Below, piece after piece: positions 24,279 through 37,700 of a stretch of 64,000 bases of DNA (its first letter is position 1; each line of letters opens with the position of its first letter). The notes under the pieces are model-generated. The model was given only the letters and a program-made list of their open reading frames with translations. It made no database searches and was not told where the DNA came from. This stretch comes from Sinotaia quadrata (Eukaryota > Mollusca > Gastropoda > Architaenioglossa > Viviparidae), in assembly GCA_028829895.1 (NCBI GenBank), contig CM054182.1, forward strand, positions 34,356,879 through 34,420,878. The letters are read 5' to 3'. The position numbers were made by a program, and so were the translations under genes.

Positions 24279-27249
24279 AAAAAATAGCACTAACTGCTGA
24301 AAACCAACAAGAAAATATTGGGGGTGGGGTAAGCGGTAATGGGACGAAAAGAGAGAGAGAGACACAACGATGAGTTGTCACACTTGAGTGAGTTCATTGA
24401 TCCTCCACGACGGCTCTGTGTCACTGACTAAGAGTAAGAGTCAAGTGTCAGACAGCGGTCATGGTCGCTAGCGGCTAAATCTTTTTCTTACACAGGTAAG
24501 GGGGTGGTGTGGTGGAGGGAACTACTGTGTGTAACAAACTGCAGCAAACTTCATCTTACGCCTTAGAAAGATTTTCCGTTAGGCCTCTTATCGAGTCTGC
24601 TTGACAACGCGTCCACACTTAACTAGGGCAGGGTGCTCGGCTCAATTTCGTTCGTGACGCAAATTATATTCATGTCGATCCCATGTGGCCAGTCATTGAC
24701 AGGTAGTTTAACAATCACGAGACCTGTTTATTGAAATACCCACGTGTGCACAATGTGCTTAATATACTGAATTGTGTAATAAAACAATATTAATAAAAGA
24801 GATTTTACCATCAGAGGAAGAACTAAGAGTTTCAAATTACCGTTTAAGCCTTAATATATAGAGTAGCAAATGCTTCCTCGGCCAAAGCAGATCGTGATGT
24901 AGCAGGACCTGTTACAAATGACCAGCACCTAGACCTCTTAGTAATTAGGTCTAAGGGACTGTCTGTAAAGTGTCACGCTTTTCGTTGACATTTTTAGGCC
25001 CAACATCATTCTTACAAACGACACACTGATTTTTATTGTCTTCTAATCCGAAAAAGTATATCACAAGCTAAAAGGATTCCTCATACACACAATCTCAATA
25101 AAAGGAGGCAATGAAAAAATTATCTGCGGTCAATACTGAAGAATATTAGTATGTTTAAGAGTAATCAGCGTACGATAAATGAGTGGGATGAGTTAAATTG
25201 CTTTTTTGTACTCAACAAAATGGCCACACTGCGTTATTAGAGGAAATGAGTGTCAAAACAGTACCATAAATTACATAAATGAGTAAGCTAATTTTGGTTG
25301 TAGGCAAGTTGAAATGTACATGTATTACAGAGTAATTCTACAAAATGCAAATAATTTTATCGTTCCAAATTGCATAAAACGAAACAAGAATTTTTTAAAA
25401 ATAATGCGATATGCCAGTTTCTCAACCCCCATCCCCACCCCCGCAGCATACACTGATGTTACATTTTCTTAACAGTCTCTATTTCCACCTGTCCACCCTC
25501 ACCCCATCAGCATACACTGGTGTTACATTTTCTTAACCGCCTCTTTTTCCGCCCGCTCGCCCTCACCATTGAAACACTGTCCGAACAGAATGTAGGCCTA
25601 TTAGAATTTAACAATAATTATTAGTGTTGCACACAACTTTGAAAGAACGGCTTAGAGTGAGCACAAATTTCGATACGGCATCTGATAGCTTGATATGATT
25701 TAGTTTAAAACAAAAGACGTAATGCTCACAATTTTATATTTGCAATAATCAGAATCCAGTAAGACAGCAATACGTTAATAAGTAGCATTCCATCTCCGTC
25801 ACAGGCAGTGTATGGATAGAGTTATTCACCCTTAATTTTCATTTACTTGTACAGTTGTTCTTCAGTTCAACCAAGGTAGGTTTAAGTCAGCACATAAACC
25901 TAGTCTCCTCTTCAATCTTTTTCTTTCCCCGTACACTTCAGCGCAACTTTAACGAATCGAAATGTTGCGTGACTAGAATCAAGCATGTAGACGCGGTGGT
26001 GCAAGTAGCCGACGGTGGTGATGAGTCTGACGTTAGCTTGTTGTCAGCATCTGCAGGAATGTAATATATTCTGCAAATAGTCTTCATCGTCCGTCTTTTC
26101 TTTGCATCAGTCCGTCAAATGACTGATGCGATTAGTATAGGACACATTTTGTCTCTCTCCAAAAAAAAAAAAAAAACCCAACAACAACACAACACCCTAA
26201 TGATAGTCACTGAAATTACTACATGTAATCTTAAGTGAATAAAAGTGGTCAATAATAAAGAGATTCACATTCTTCAGAGTCCAATTTCCACCAGCATCAG
26301 AACAAAAAGTTTGCCATTTTTTTCTCTGCAGTATAGTTTTCTTTCTTTTACAGAATCGATCGCTAACTTTAAACAAAACTAAAATAATTCAGTTTCCAAA
26401 ATCTTATGATGTGGGCACACCCGGTTAGTGATTTCTTTTTCTCAACAGATAGGTATTTTGAGCAGTGATCATGTGAATTAATAAGACATGGATTGTTTGA
26501 AAATTACCGTCGAATTTGATTTTTTTTTTTATTTTTAAGACACAGTACTTTTGTAAAACATACCCTATTGAACCATAGTTCTACTATTTGGTCTAACCCT
26601 AATATATCAACAATATATATTCATTCTTGACTGCAGGGATATTAATTAATATTGTCACGGTTTGTGTGCCAGTATAGGTTTTCTTGATCAAATAACCACG
26701 ATTAGAAAACACGAAAATAGTGTGCTTGTACGTAAGAACTAACCAAATCCGGCAAGTGAGGGTATATGGAGTAGTTGAGTGGTGGTGGTAGGAGGGGAGA
26801 ATAGTGAATAATTATCGGAAGAACTCGAGTTTATATTGTGGATAGGTAGATATGTTACTGGGCTAGTCACTAAAAATTATCCGAGTTTGTTTAATTAATT
26901 TTCAAAAATGGTCGCCTAATTCAGTCTCCACTGCCGGATCGATAAAAAGTTATCGATTTCCTGGGCTCCGTTTGGACACGGTTCTCGGGATGATGACGTA
27001 TAAGCCTAAACACAGGCGCACGAGAGAAAAGTACACCACTTGGTCAGTCTGCCACTAGACATAACACTAAAATCAACACCCGTCAGAAATAGCATGTTCA
27101 TGTTCTGAATTCATGAGATGTGTACCATTTCTTGAGAAGGTATCCTGAGATCTTCAGTAAAGCTGCTAGACTCTAAGAGAGAGAGAGGTAAGCTTGCTAC
27201 CTTACCCTCTGCGCTATCGCCTTCCTCATTATTGCGTGAACGCGCTCAC
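24279..27249. other. Intergenic, upstream of the gene
   Basis: Mostly unique. Contains a two-copy ~62-bp duplication at about 25440-25565 around 'cagcatacactgatgttac', and a TGACGTA at 26994-27000 that could be a CRE-like site. No exon is supported. Confidence 0.55.
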
Positions 27250-27735
27250 ATGCTTTTTATTTTCCCATGTCTGTTGGGCTGCTTGTTGCGGTGACAGAAT
27301 TGAGTGAACGCCACATGAAAACGCTAGGACGACTCAGTTATTGTGAATCGATCAGCGGGCGCGGCCAATCAGAACCGGGCGGCCCGCAGGTGGGTTCTGA
27401 GTGTGTTCTGTGTGCCCGAGTGTGTCAGTCTCCCCATACAAAACAAAACCTTTCATCTTCCCCAACATCCGGGCATTGTTTCATCATTTCGTCAAGGGGA
27501 CGGCGTTTCGAAACGGAGCAACGCGAAGCGAACAAGCTGATGACCCATAAACTGTGCGAAACGGGCATTGATAAGAGAGCGGATGCAGTTGTGCGGAAAC
27601 GCGTGCTTACCAACGGGCTTTAAGCGATTTCGTGGTGCAAGTTGGATGTACTTCAGTTAGTCAGTTCTGAGAGCCGAGCAGCTGCTCTCAATGTCAACGC
27701 CTTCAGACTTTAGTAAGGCGTGAGTTTTAGTCAAC
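27250..27735 (+). promoter_or_regulatory. CpG-rich promoter and 5' UTR
   Basis: This is the GC- and CpG-richest part of the neighbourhood. A CCAAT box in 'ggccaatcagaacc' (27365-27369) could bind NF-Y. No TATA box is obvious. The segment leads into 'gtcaacATGGCGGAG'; CAACATGGCGG is also a YY1-like motif of the kind found at the start of CpG-promoter genes. The transcription start is not fixed by sequence alone. A 118-codon frame at 27267-27623 lies within it, is not in an exon context and is probably not translated. Confidence 0.6.
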
Positions 27736-27933
27736 ATGGCGGAGACAATGACACAGGTCGTTGCCACCGCATCGCCAAATCTTGAGGAAAAGATGTATAA
27801 ATTTTACACATGTGAAGGGAAAAAAGACTTCCCACAGAGGAAGGAAAATTCAGGTACACAAACTTCAGTTCAGTTAAACGGGAAAAGAGACAATCCAGAT
27901 GTGGAGAACAAAGAAAATCATGCGATTGGAGAG
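27736..27933 (+). CDS. First coding exon (66 codons) of an unidentified gene
   Basis: ATG at 27736 lies in a good context (caacATGG). An in-frame TGA at 27721-27723 upstream fixes it as the first possible start. The frame stays open to a strong donor, GAG|GTAAGG, with GT at 27934, so the exon is 198 nt and ends in phase 0. Read through, the frame would stop after 80 codons at about 27978, which suggests splicing rather than a complete small protein. The 66 residues start MAETMTQVVATASP. They are polar and low-complexity, rich in Lys, Glu and Asn (for example TQTSVQLNGKRDNPDVENKE), with no signal peptide, membrane segment or known motif. It looks like the disordered N-terminus of a nuclear or cytosolic protein. 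I do not recognise the family. The rest of the gene lies beyond the window unless the weak exon at 62187 is real. Confidence 0.7.
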
Positions 27934-28755
27934 GTAAGGCTTATTGAGAAACCGCCAGATCTATCACTGATCGTTTGATTTCTTAATGATTTTCAGTTTG
28001 AATGATGAGTATTGGTTAAAAGGAAAAAAATCAGAAATTACATAGAATTGATCGGCTTCCTTGTTTGTACTTGGGGCCCTTTACACGGGTTTGAGTCATC
28101 GACTAAACGTCAGTAATGTCGTTCTTTTGTGTTATTGTTTACTCAGTGACACGCGGAGAGTCAAAATAACGGCGCGCAATTTGTCTTTTTGCTGCAAAGA
28201 TATTTTTTTAATTCCTTTTCTTAATTGTCGGATTGGCCTAATAAAGATGTGCCTTTCAAACATTGATCCATTCCATAGATGCATTGGATGAGCCTATTTA
28301 TGTACATTTTGAATAAAGGAAGGCAAAAATAATGTTTTTAACTAATAATCACATTTTAATAATGGTTTTAACAATTACAAATTTATGAGGGTTTGTAATT
28401 TGTTTTGAGGAGTATGACACTGGATTTTAACATTCAAAGATACATATGTGGTAGGCCTAGGTCTATATATTGTAGTGGGCTATAGGCCTATATATAAACT
28501 TTTTTTTTTTACTAATGCCTTAATGGCTAGATAATAATTAATATTAGTACTAACACTGAGTAACACTAAAAGTATTGCTAGTTTAGTAGTTATTCTGTAA
28601 CATTTTGCCAGGTTCAAAGGTGCATGTGTGCCTATATAATGTACAGATAATTTTCATTAATTATTTAGCCATACCTAATTGCTAGTAATATATGTACTAT
28701 TGTACTTTCACTATTACTTGTATTAGGCTATATATTGAATTGCAGTAAGGGCATT

Positions 28756-28845
28756 ACCAGTAAACATATTAATATATTAATAGTGAAGCTTTATAAATTT
28801 ACCAGTAAACATATTAACATATTAATAGTGAAGCTTTATAAATTT
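28756..28845. repeat. 45-bp tandem duplication
   Basis: 'accagtaaacatattaa' to 'ctttataaattt' occurs twice in direct succession with one base difference, so the duplication is recent. Confidence 0.9.
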
Positions 28846-31800
28846 TTCACTGTAGTCAGTTAGCTCAGAACATAGTTCCCATGTTAGACTAGAGCTACAT
28901 TAGAGTACCATTACTTGTAATTGTTAAGGGCCATTTAAAAACAACATAATAACATAAAAGCATGTAAGTTTGTTGCTGTGCAGATCGTTACATTATTTTT
29001 TATAATACAATTTTATTGTAGTTGGTGTAAAGTATTGTTTTAAAGGTCACATAATGACATTTTATTTAATTTAAATTCCATATATTAAACTTTTTAAAGG
29101 TATTCATTTCTCATTATAATAAATATACAGTAAAATATGAATTTTATGTTTGATTAAAATATAATGAAAAGTATAATTTGTATAACTTATTTATTTACAG
29201 TTACACTTACATGTTTTTTGTTATAGTGACATATTTGTGATATTGTGCATTAGCTGCATTGAAAAAAATACATTTATTTCCCTTCATTAGCATATTTGCC
29301 ATATACTATATAGGCCTACACACAACTTGTAGTCTATTATTATTAAATATAACTTATAAGTGGTGTTGAATTATCTATCAGTAATTAAACTTTGTCTATT
29401 ACAATATTAATATATAATAGTAGTTATTATCGGACCAAATTATGAGAACATTAAATCTTGGTGCAGAGAATCTGATGGTGATTACAAATACAACTATTAT
29501 TTAGGCACTCATCTATGTCATTGTCAGCACTTTTACTCCTTCCACTATCAGAATAGACTATTACCACACAGATCAAATAGGCCTACCAATTACCATTCAA
29601 GAGAAAATACCCATAAAAAATACTTTCTTAGTTTATATTATATAAATCCAACCACAGATAAAGTTATATAATAATATTGCCAATTATTATGTTAATTGTT
29701 ACTGAACCATTAATGAGCTGAGTGAATAAAAGTAAAACTGAGAGGTTCACAGATCTGAGTTGTAAATAATACAACCTTTTTTCCCAAAATACAACAGTCA
29801 GTTTTGTTGTTTAAAAAAAAAAAATCTACATACACATTTTTAAATATATTCTTTCTGATTTGTAAAATAACAAAACCCCAAATTGTTGTTTTAAGATACT
29901 TTGAACTTTGGATTCATTCTGAATTTATAGATGTCTTAATCAAGCAATGGTTGTTACAGTGTCTTCACTTAGTTTGTATGTTATCCCCTACAGTATCTCA
30001 AAATACCACTACCAATTTAATTCAAAGCTGTTGAATGGGAAAAAATAAATCCTGCTTTAATAGTATCTGCTAATTTTTATGCTCTGAATTCATCCAGAGC
30101 ATAATATATGTCAGTTTAGAAAAATATATTATTCTAGGTTCATTATTCTCATATTTTTACTTAATCCTTAATTAAACAAAGTGTAACTAAACATAATTAT
30201 TAATAATATTATACCTGATTGATTTTTTTAGTCTACATTTTTGTGACTTTCGGAATGTGTATCACTGTTTCAGTGTTTGATTCTTGCTGAACTGACTTTG
30301 TAGATTAGTGGATATAAAAACAAAAATATAACTTGAAGTTGAATAATGAAAGGTCAAAGAATTATGTGACCTTCAGCTTGGAATGCATTCTTAACTGTCT
30401 GATCACCACTGCTAACATTCATTTGTAAACAGCAATATCAATTTTAGCATTGATTTTGGGGTGTTGTATTTTGAGTTTTCTTATTTTAATTTATTTAATT
30501 GTAATGTGACTATCCTGTATAGAATATATTTATCATTTTATGTGTATAATAAAGTTACAGATATTATTTTCACCTATTTACTAATTTAGTGATTAATCAT
30601 AGCATTTGTACCTTCAGTTCAAAACACCATTTCCAAATTAACTGTTTGGACATCAGTTAACAATTAAGAGATAAGATAAATTTATTATTCCTAACAACAT
30701 AAATATAAAAATATTTCACTTATTTTACTCCAAAAGTGGAGGTACATTAAGTCCAGATAACAAACACAAGCTATTGTCAGGCATATGCAAAAGGAGAAAG
30801 TTCATTAAAAAATGATAATTCTTTAACATTGTTGAATAAAAATCAAGAATTATCTCAGGATATTCAGAAGGTACACAGTTATTGGAAACTACACAGTACA
30901 TTGATTATTTTCAATTCTTATTTACATATTATAGGCAAAGTATTGTGTCCCTCTTTGTAAGTTATGTAATACTAATAGTACTAATACACAGTCAAAACAG
31001 GTGCACTTCAAGGCACATCACCAACAGAAAAACAAATCACCAATCAAAGAGATCACGATTGCCAGTTTTTATCAAAAGATCTAACTGTCTGTTCTCCACC
31101 GAATTCTCTATTACATTACTGATACTACTTTCACTGTTTCAGTATCACTAATTCATAATTCACATAAGGCAGCATTAATTTTTTTCAGAAAAAAACCCAT
31201 GTACAACTTCACACACACATTTAAAATTTAAAAAATTAGATAACTAGTGATATAATGGCTACAAGAAATATCTTAGATACAACACTTGCATTAAAAAAGA
31301 AAGAAAGAAAAGCATAGGTACTTAACTAAGGTAGTAAGTAGTAGTACATCTAACCATATTCTTAATGATAATCATATTCTCTTCTAATACAAATTGACCA
31401 TCACTAATTGATGGTATGGCAGATACATCATACATGACACTATTGATAAAAGTAGATACATGATGTAAAATGAACAAAAATATAATTTATATGCAAATGT
31501 TGATATTATTCTAGACTTATAATATACATTTGATTTTTTCTTTGCCAGTATAATTACACTATAAAATACATTGAATCTAATATCTAACTAATGGTGATGG
31601 TAGTCTCTTGAACATATGTCATAGTGTGTTCCTTGATATTAAACAGTATTTTAATAATAATTTCTGTTATTTTAAAATTTTAACATGAATGTACAATAAA
31701 AAGTGCAAATTACATAATTATATTTCTTCCTTTATTTGATATTGAGTTTTACATTGTGAAACCAATGTCATTGGTAGTTAAAACTACCACATTTTGCATA

Positions 31801-34518
31801 ATCAAAAACTCTATGACCCATCAATTAAAAAATATTTTTTGTGCAAATACATTAGTTTTAAAAACCAGTATAGTTATTTAATTTTATTATATTATCTTCT
31901 CAGTAATGACTTTTATTTCCTTATACTTTTAGTTTCAAATTAAATTCTCTTATTAATAAAGACATTGGACATCAGGCACCATTACTACAAAATACAATTG
32001 TCATTCCTTCAGTTAAAGTCAGCATTTATTTCATTATAGAAAACTACAGGTGGAAGAAGTTATGTCAAAGATCCCATAGTGAGTACTTTGAGCTTGAGTT
32101 TAAAATAATGCAGCAAGGTTAATCAGTCTACATTATTATAGTTTATACTCAGTTATACAGCTGTAACGATCCATAGCAATTAGCATATTTAATGTCATTC
32201 ACTGATTCAGCATTTATCATTTCATATCAATTTATCATGCATCACTCACCATAACATATGATATTGATATAAAACCCAATTATAATGCAGAGAATCTGAA
32301 TTAAATGGTTTTAAATTTTGACTTAAATATTGGCATTTAAATACTTAATATAGCTCTGTGTAACAACATCCTGGATCCAAACAGAATAAAAAGCATTGCT
32401 GTAACTAGTGTAAGTGTAATCACAATAATGTCTTCTTTCAGATTATATACTCTGGTTGGAAAAATTAAAATTGTTAACACTTTAGTTTAACATTATGATT
32501 ATTCCTAATTGAGTAATTCATTGTCTCAGTATGACTGAATAATGGAACATCTTACATTTATTCACAACTTTTACATTATTAAATATTATAGTTTATACTA
32601 GTTTTATATTTTCATTTTATAATGCCTTTAAGTTTGATGTTTGTTGGTTTTTCTTTTTTTTAATTAAAATTAAGATTTTCCAGGTATCAGTGAGGTGAGA
32701 TCATCCAGATGCTTTTTCTATGGTAGTTCTTTGGAAAAAAATCAGTCCACTAACATTACACTGATCTAATTAGGACTTTCCTGCAAACTTAGTAGTTTCT
32801 AATGTTCTGTATAATCTTAAAAGTAACTATTATGTATATTGTTTAATTTAGATATAGTTGTAATTGATATAAACTAAATAAAGTGATATTTTTTCACTTT
32901 TAGTTTGATATTACTTTTAGTTTTACATTATAGTTTTATACATTCTGTTACCCATTGTTACAATGTTAGTAATGTTACTGTTAATCACTGAATCTGTGAG
33001 AATTAGATCATTTTATTATGATTAGATCAGTCATTGAATACCAAACATGTGTCTGCTGGTTAAAATCACAGAAATTTTGCAATTTAGAAACTCATTTTGT
33101 TGTTGTATTGCATTTATCTAATATTGTCAAACATTTTATTAATATTGCAGGGTGTGTGTACCTGCATTGAGTTTTGAACTTAAGTGTTATTCTTTAGTAC
33201 CCTGTTTTCTGACTTGACTTGTATATGATCTTGCCTCTCTTGTTTAAATTTTTTATCTTAAAATCATTGTTTTATGTTAAAATGATATAAATTATGTTTC
33301 AATATTTGTTGATCTGATTAAAACTTTGTTGATAGTAAAATTATTATTCTATTCTTTGGTGGTGGTGGGGGTTCTATACTGTTAACAGTTTTAATTGTAT
33401 GCTGTTATTATATTAATTATTATTTCTTTAAAATATAAAAGAGCTAGACCCATTACTTCAGTCAGGAGGAAAAGAATATTTATAATAAAACTGTCACTCT
33501 GTAATATACTAATACAGTAATGTATTATATATTGGTAGATCAACATAATTTCTACTGGGATTGCTGTAGAGAAATAATAACATAACTTGACCACAAACCC
33601 CAAGGATTGCTTTGTTTTGCTTTGGAAAATAATAAATTTCCACTCTTACTCTTAGTCTTACATTAAAAAGAATAACTGTTTACAGGTAACTATTTTGACC
33701 TCTTAGTTTTAAGGCCACTCTTTAATCATACAAACCACAGTAGTATCAGTTAATTGTTCTTGACCCCCTACATTCCAGTCTTGTGTTCAATCAATACCCG
33801 CTGATTCAGTGTTCTTTATCTTTATGTTTACTCATTAACTCATTTTGATAATTCATTCATTAGACTTCTTTATAATTTATTTATGACTGCTACCGGTACA
33901 AAATCATGTTTTGCAGAACTGGATGCCTTGTTCAGATATAAAACTGTGAATGTTATTTGAGGCAGGGCTGGTTGTTTTCATGATCCATAAACAGTGAAAG
34001 AATGCTATTGCTAGTTTGTATGATTTTACCAAAGTAGATGTTTCATTCAAATTAACTTCAAATAAAGATAGACATCATAAAGTTACAATTGAAGTTTGAC
34101 AGTATTACAGAAATCGATTGAATTATATAGTTTACAGGTGTCAGTTGATAATTTGAGTTACACTTCTTTCATGTTTTGGATTTAGTATCATAACTCATAT
34201 TACTTTTATTAGTCATATAATGGTGAAACAGAATTTAGAGGTTTGTGTTAATGGGTGTATACATATCATGAAAATAAAATAGTTATTTAACATTAGTTTG
34301 CCAACAAGTGGTACCATGTGTAATGTTATTAGTTATTATGGCAACATCAGTCAATTTTAATTAATCAGTTAATCAACTTAATGATTGATCCATGCATGCA
34401 AATGAAATTTGGATCTGTATATAAGTAGAGCTGGAGCTTAGTTAAATATTACTTTTTTAATTAGTAATACAAATAATGCATCAGTATTATATACTTAGTA
34501 CTATAGTAGTGTATAGAG

Positions 34519-34716
34519 CAGGGGTCACCAACACGGTGCCCGCGGGCACCAGGTCGCCCGCAAAGACCACATGAGTCGCCCGCAGGCCTTTTCTAAGTCT
34601 TCACATTATTAATAATGTATAAAGGCAAACTAGAAGAGTGTATCAAACTGGTAGCCCTTCGTATGACTCAGTACCCATGAAGTAGCTCTCAGTATCAAAA
34701 AGGTTGGTGACCCCTG
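34519..34716. mobile_element. hAT-type MITE (198 bp)
   Basis: Terminal inverted repeats CAGGGGTCACCAAC and GTTGGTGACCCCTG, flanked by perfect 8-bp duplications GTATAGAG at 34511-34518 and 34717-34724. These ends and duplication size are typical of hAT transposons. A 16-bp perfect palindrome (GGTGCCCGCGGGCACC, 34535-34550) lies just inside the left end. There is no transposase frame, so it is non-autonomous. The clean duplications suggest a fairly recent insertion compared with the surrounding SINE remnants. Confidence 0.9.
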
Positions 34717-37700
34717 GTATAGAGGCTCTTGATTTCCTCACCCTACACTTTACATTTTTGATTAGAAATGTTTTGATGGCATCACTTATTTGATGAAATT
34801 TTTAAAATTGCAGAAATAATATTTTGTGTGAGTGTATATTGTTATTTTTTTTATAAGGTACATTTCAGCTGAAAGAACTGAAATAAACACTAACTGACAA
34901 TAAGTATATACTTTGTCAGTTTTCATTATTTGTTGGTGATACCAATAATTTTTTTTATTACTGTATACAATAAAATGCATATTTTCATACAAATTCCACT
35001 TTAAAAAGTCATTTTGAAATTCACTTAGATAATTTTTTGAGCTGTTTTTAAAACTGCTTCCAGATATTCAGTTCACATCTTTTGCATGTAGATAATCTCA
35101 GATTGTACTAATACATGTACTAGTAAAAATCTTTATCAAGTTCAAGATGACTAAACAGAAACTGAGAAAGGGAAGTTAACTGTACAATTTATATCAAAAT
35201 ATTTTGAGAAATGGTCATATCTGAAGCATTTCATTGAAAAATAAAAACTGAAGCAAATGCAGTTGGTGACTGTTTAATTAATGAAATTATCACTTAATTT
35301 TCTAATATGATAGTCCACACATTCAATACATCAATCAGGCATTCTGAAGTATTTAACAATTAACCATCATTTAACAATTTGGCTATCGAATCCCAAATCT
35401 GACATCAGATAGACAGTACTGACTATTATTATTAATAAGTAAGCACAAATGCTACAGAATTTTAGGGATTTGTCTAGTTATTGAAAAACACATAATAGGC
35501 TACAGAAAGACATTTAAAATCACCTAGATATGTATATGTGCATGAAGCATTTCAGACTATTATCCATGTCATTTAGAAAAGAAGCTATGATTGTGTGTCT
35601 GTAATGATTGTCTAAATTTGACAGCTGGCCTCAGAAGCATGATGGAAGGTGACAACCATTGCCTGAGCACTTGTTCAGTCATTTAAAAATGGTGTGGTCT
35701 TGGTACAGAAAGTTGTGCATCATTAACACTAACTCCTTTCCATAAAAAAGATATTTAAATGATATGAAAATAGATGTGCAACACACATGGCATCCATCTC
35801 AGAAAGATGTGAATAAAAGAAAACATACATTGTAGTAAAATTTAAATGAATAAAATAGGTAAAGTTTTACATGATTTACTTAGATGAAACATGACTCAGT
35901 GACTGACCTTTCTTGGCAGGAATTCAATGCAGGGTTTCTGTTTGATTATTGCAACCTTTTTACTAAGGTTAGGAACAGCATTTCAGTATGTCTGGTTTCT
36001 TTGATAGTAAAAATGACTCAGGGTATCTGGCATACTATTGCATGTGTGCAGACCAGTTGGTAAGCTAATCATATGTCAGTAGGCAGAATATTCAGCTTAT
36101 TATTGTTGCTTGGTCTACAGTGCTTTGCTAAGTTATACAGTGAAGGTGCAATCATTTGAGGACAATTCTTGAAGATCGGGTACTGAGTCTTGGACACAGT
36201 GATACAAAAGAATCAAAAGCACAAGTCTTTGTATCTGAATTTATCAATGGCCTGCTCCTTTAAATTAAAAAAAATAATTAATTATGAGGTGGCTCCCCTT
36301 GTATTATCACAGTGATAAAAATAAAACTGTTCAAAACTTCAAGTGCTTTTTAAGCTATTTAAATTATTATTTAATTATTCTTAAGTAGAAATTAAAAGGA
36401 AAACTGTGAGTTTATATTAGTAGATTTTAAGTATGTGTACTCTCTTAGTGCTTATAAGTTATATAGGCATTCTTTTACTGGAGAAAGGTTTTGTGTTTGA
36501 AACACATTTCAACATTTTTATTTCCCTTTTGTCTTTTTTATCTACATGCGGTGTACTCTTGATTAGTCGGATATGGCTCTTAATTAGTCGGATATGGATT
36601 ATTCAGTTTGTGGATAACAACTATTTCATTGAATTATGCACTATAACATATATAAGCAGAATATTTTATTTATAAAATTACACATTGCATATATATATTT
36701 ATATATTATCAGATTAAATAATGTGCATTAAATGAATATTTAGTAAGAGATGCTATTGTTGTTATATAAATACATATTTGTAAAACAAAAAATGTGAAAG
36801 TTGAATTATCCATGTGTGTCAATTATCTATGCATCCCCTCCCCTCCAATTGCCTGCATAATTGAGATTATACCATATTTAAAATATTTTTGTTAATGAGT
36901 TATTAAACTTTGACCTGCACTAATTTAAATTCATTAAAAACATATATAACTAAATCTACACACACACACTGTACTTTCTTCATCTACCATTTCTTTAATA
37001 TTAATCAATTTAATGATACCGGTTTATAAATATCATTGACAAATAATTGTCATTTATATATTTATATGTATTTACTCCATTTACCTTTACTAGTTTTAGT
37101 AAGCAATGACCATTTTTAATGCAATTTCAATGTTTAGCTATATATATAACTGTATGTATGCTTTCACTGTTTTAGTTCATTGGTTGTTAAATATTAAATC
37201 AGTTTCTGCAAACTTTGTTATACATATTTTTTTTTAAAACCTCTTAACCAGAATTCCAAAAACCTTTAATGAAAACTGATATAAAATAAATATCTGAAAT
37301 AGGCTACTGAAATATATTGTAATCAAAAGATATTGATTAAATCAGAAAACTGAAAAAGCTACTTACTTAATTTTAATTAATTTTATTTATCAAACTATAT
37401 TAAAACATATGTTAGTCCCATACTTGCCTGTGTATTTTATTTTTAAATTCATACTGAAATAGAACAATCCAGATTTTGTGTAAGATTAAGAGTGTTAATG
37501 ACCATAAATAAAATGCCATACTCGATGCAGAATTAGCATACTCTAACTTTATTAAAGTATTTACGCCAGGCTGTGGTTTGTACAGTCCATGAGATGACTT
37601 TGAACTCAGTGAGTGTCATTATTTTATATATGTTGGAATGCAGTGGATTTTGAATGGAACATAGAAGGCACATGGCCTTGGAACTTAGTGTAAGTTTTGA

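Noticed and set aside
27186..27222. tRNA-like A box on the minus strand (gatagcgcagagggtaagg)
   Set aside because: No B box or acceptor stem at the right distance; the neighbouring sequence is a GA run.
27267..27623. 118-codon frame in the promoter
   Set aside because: No coding motifs; it lies in CpG-rich, stop-poor promoter DNA and ends before the real start codon.
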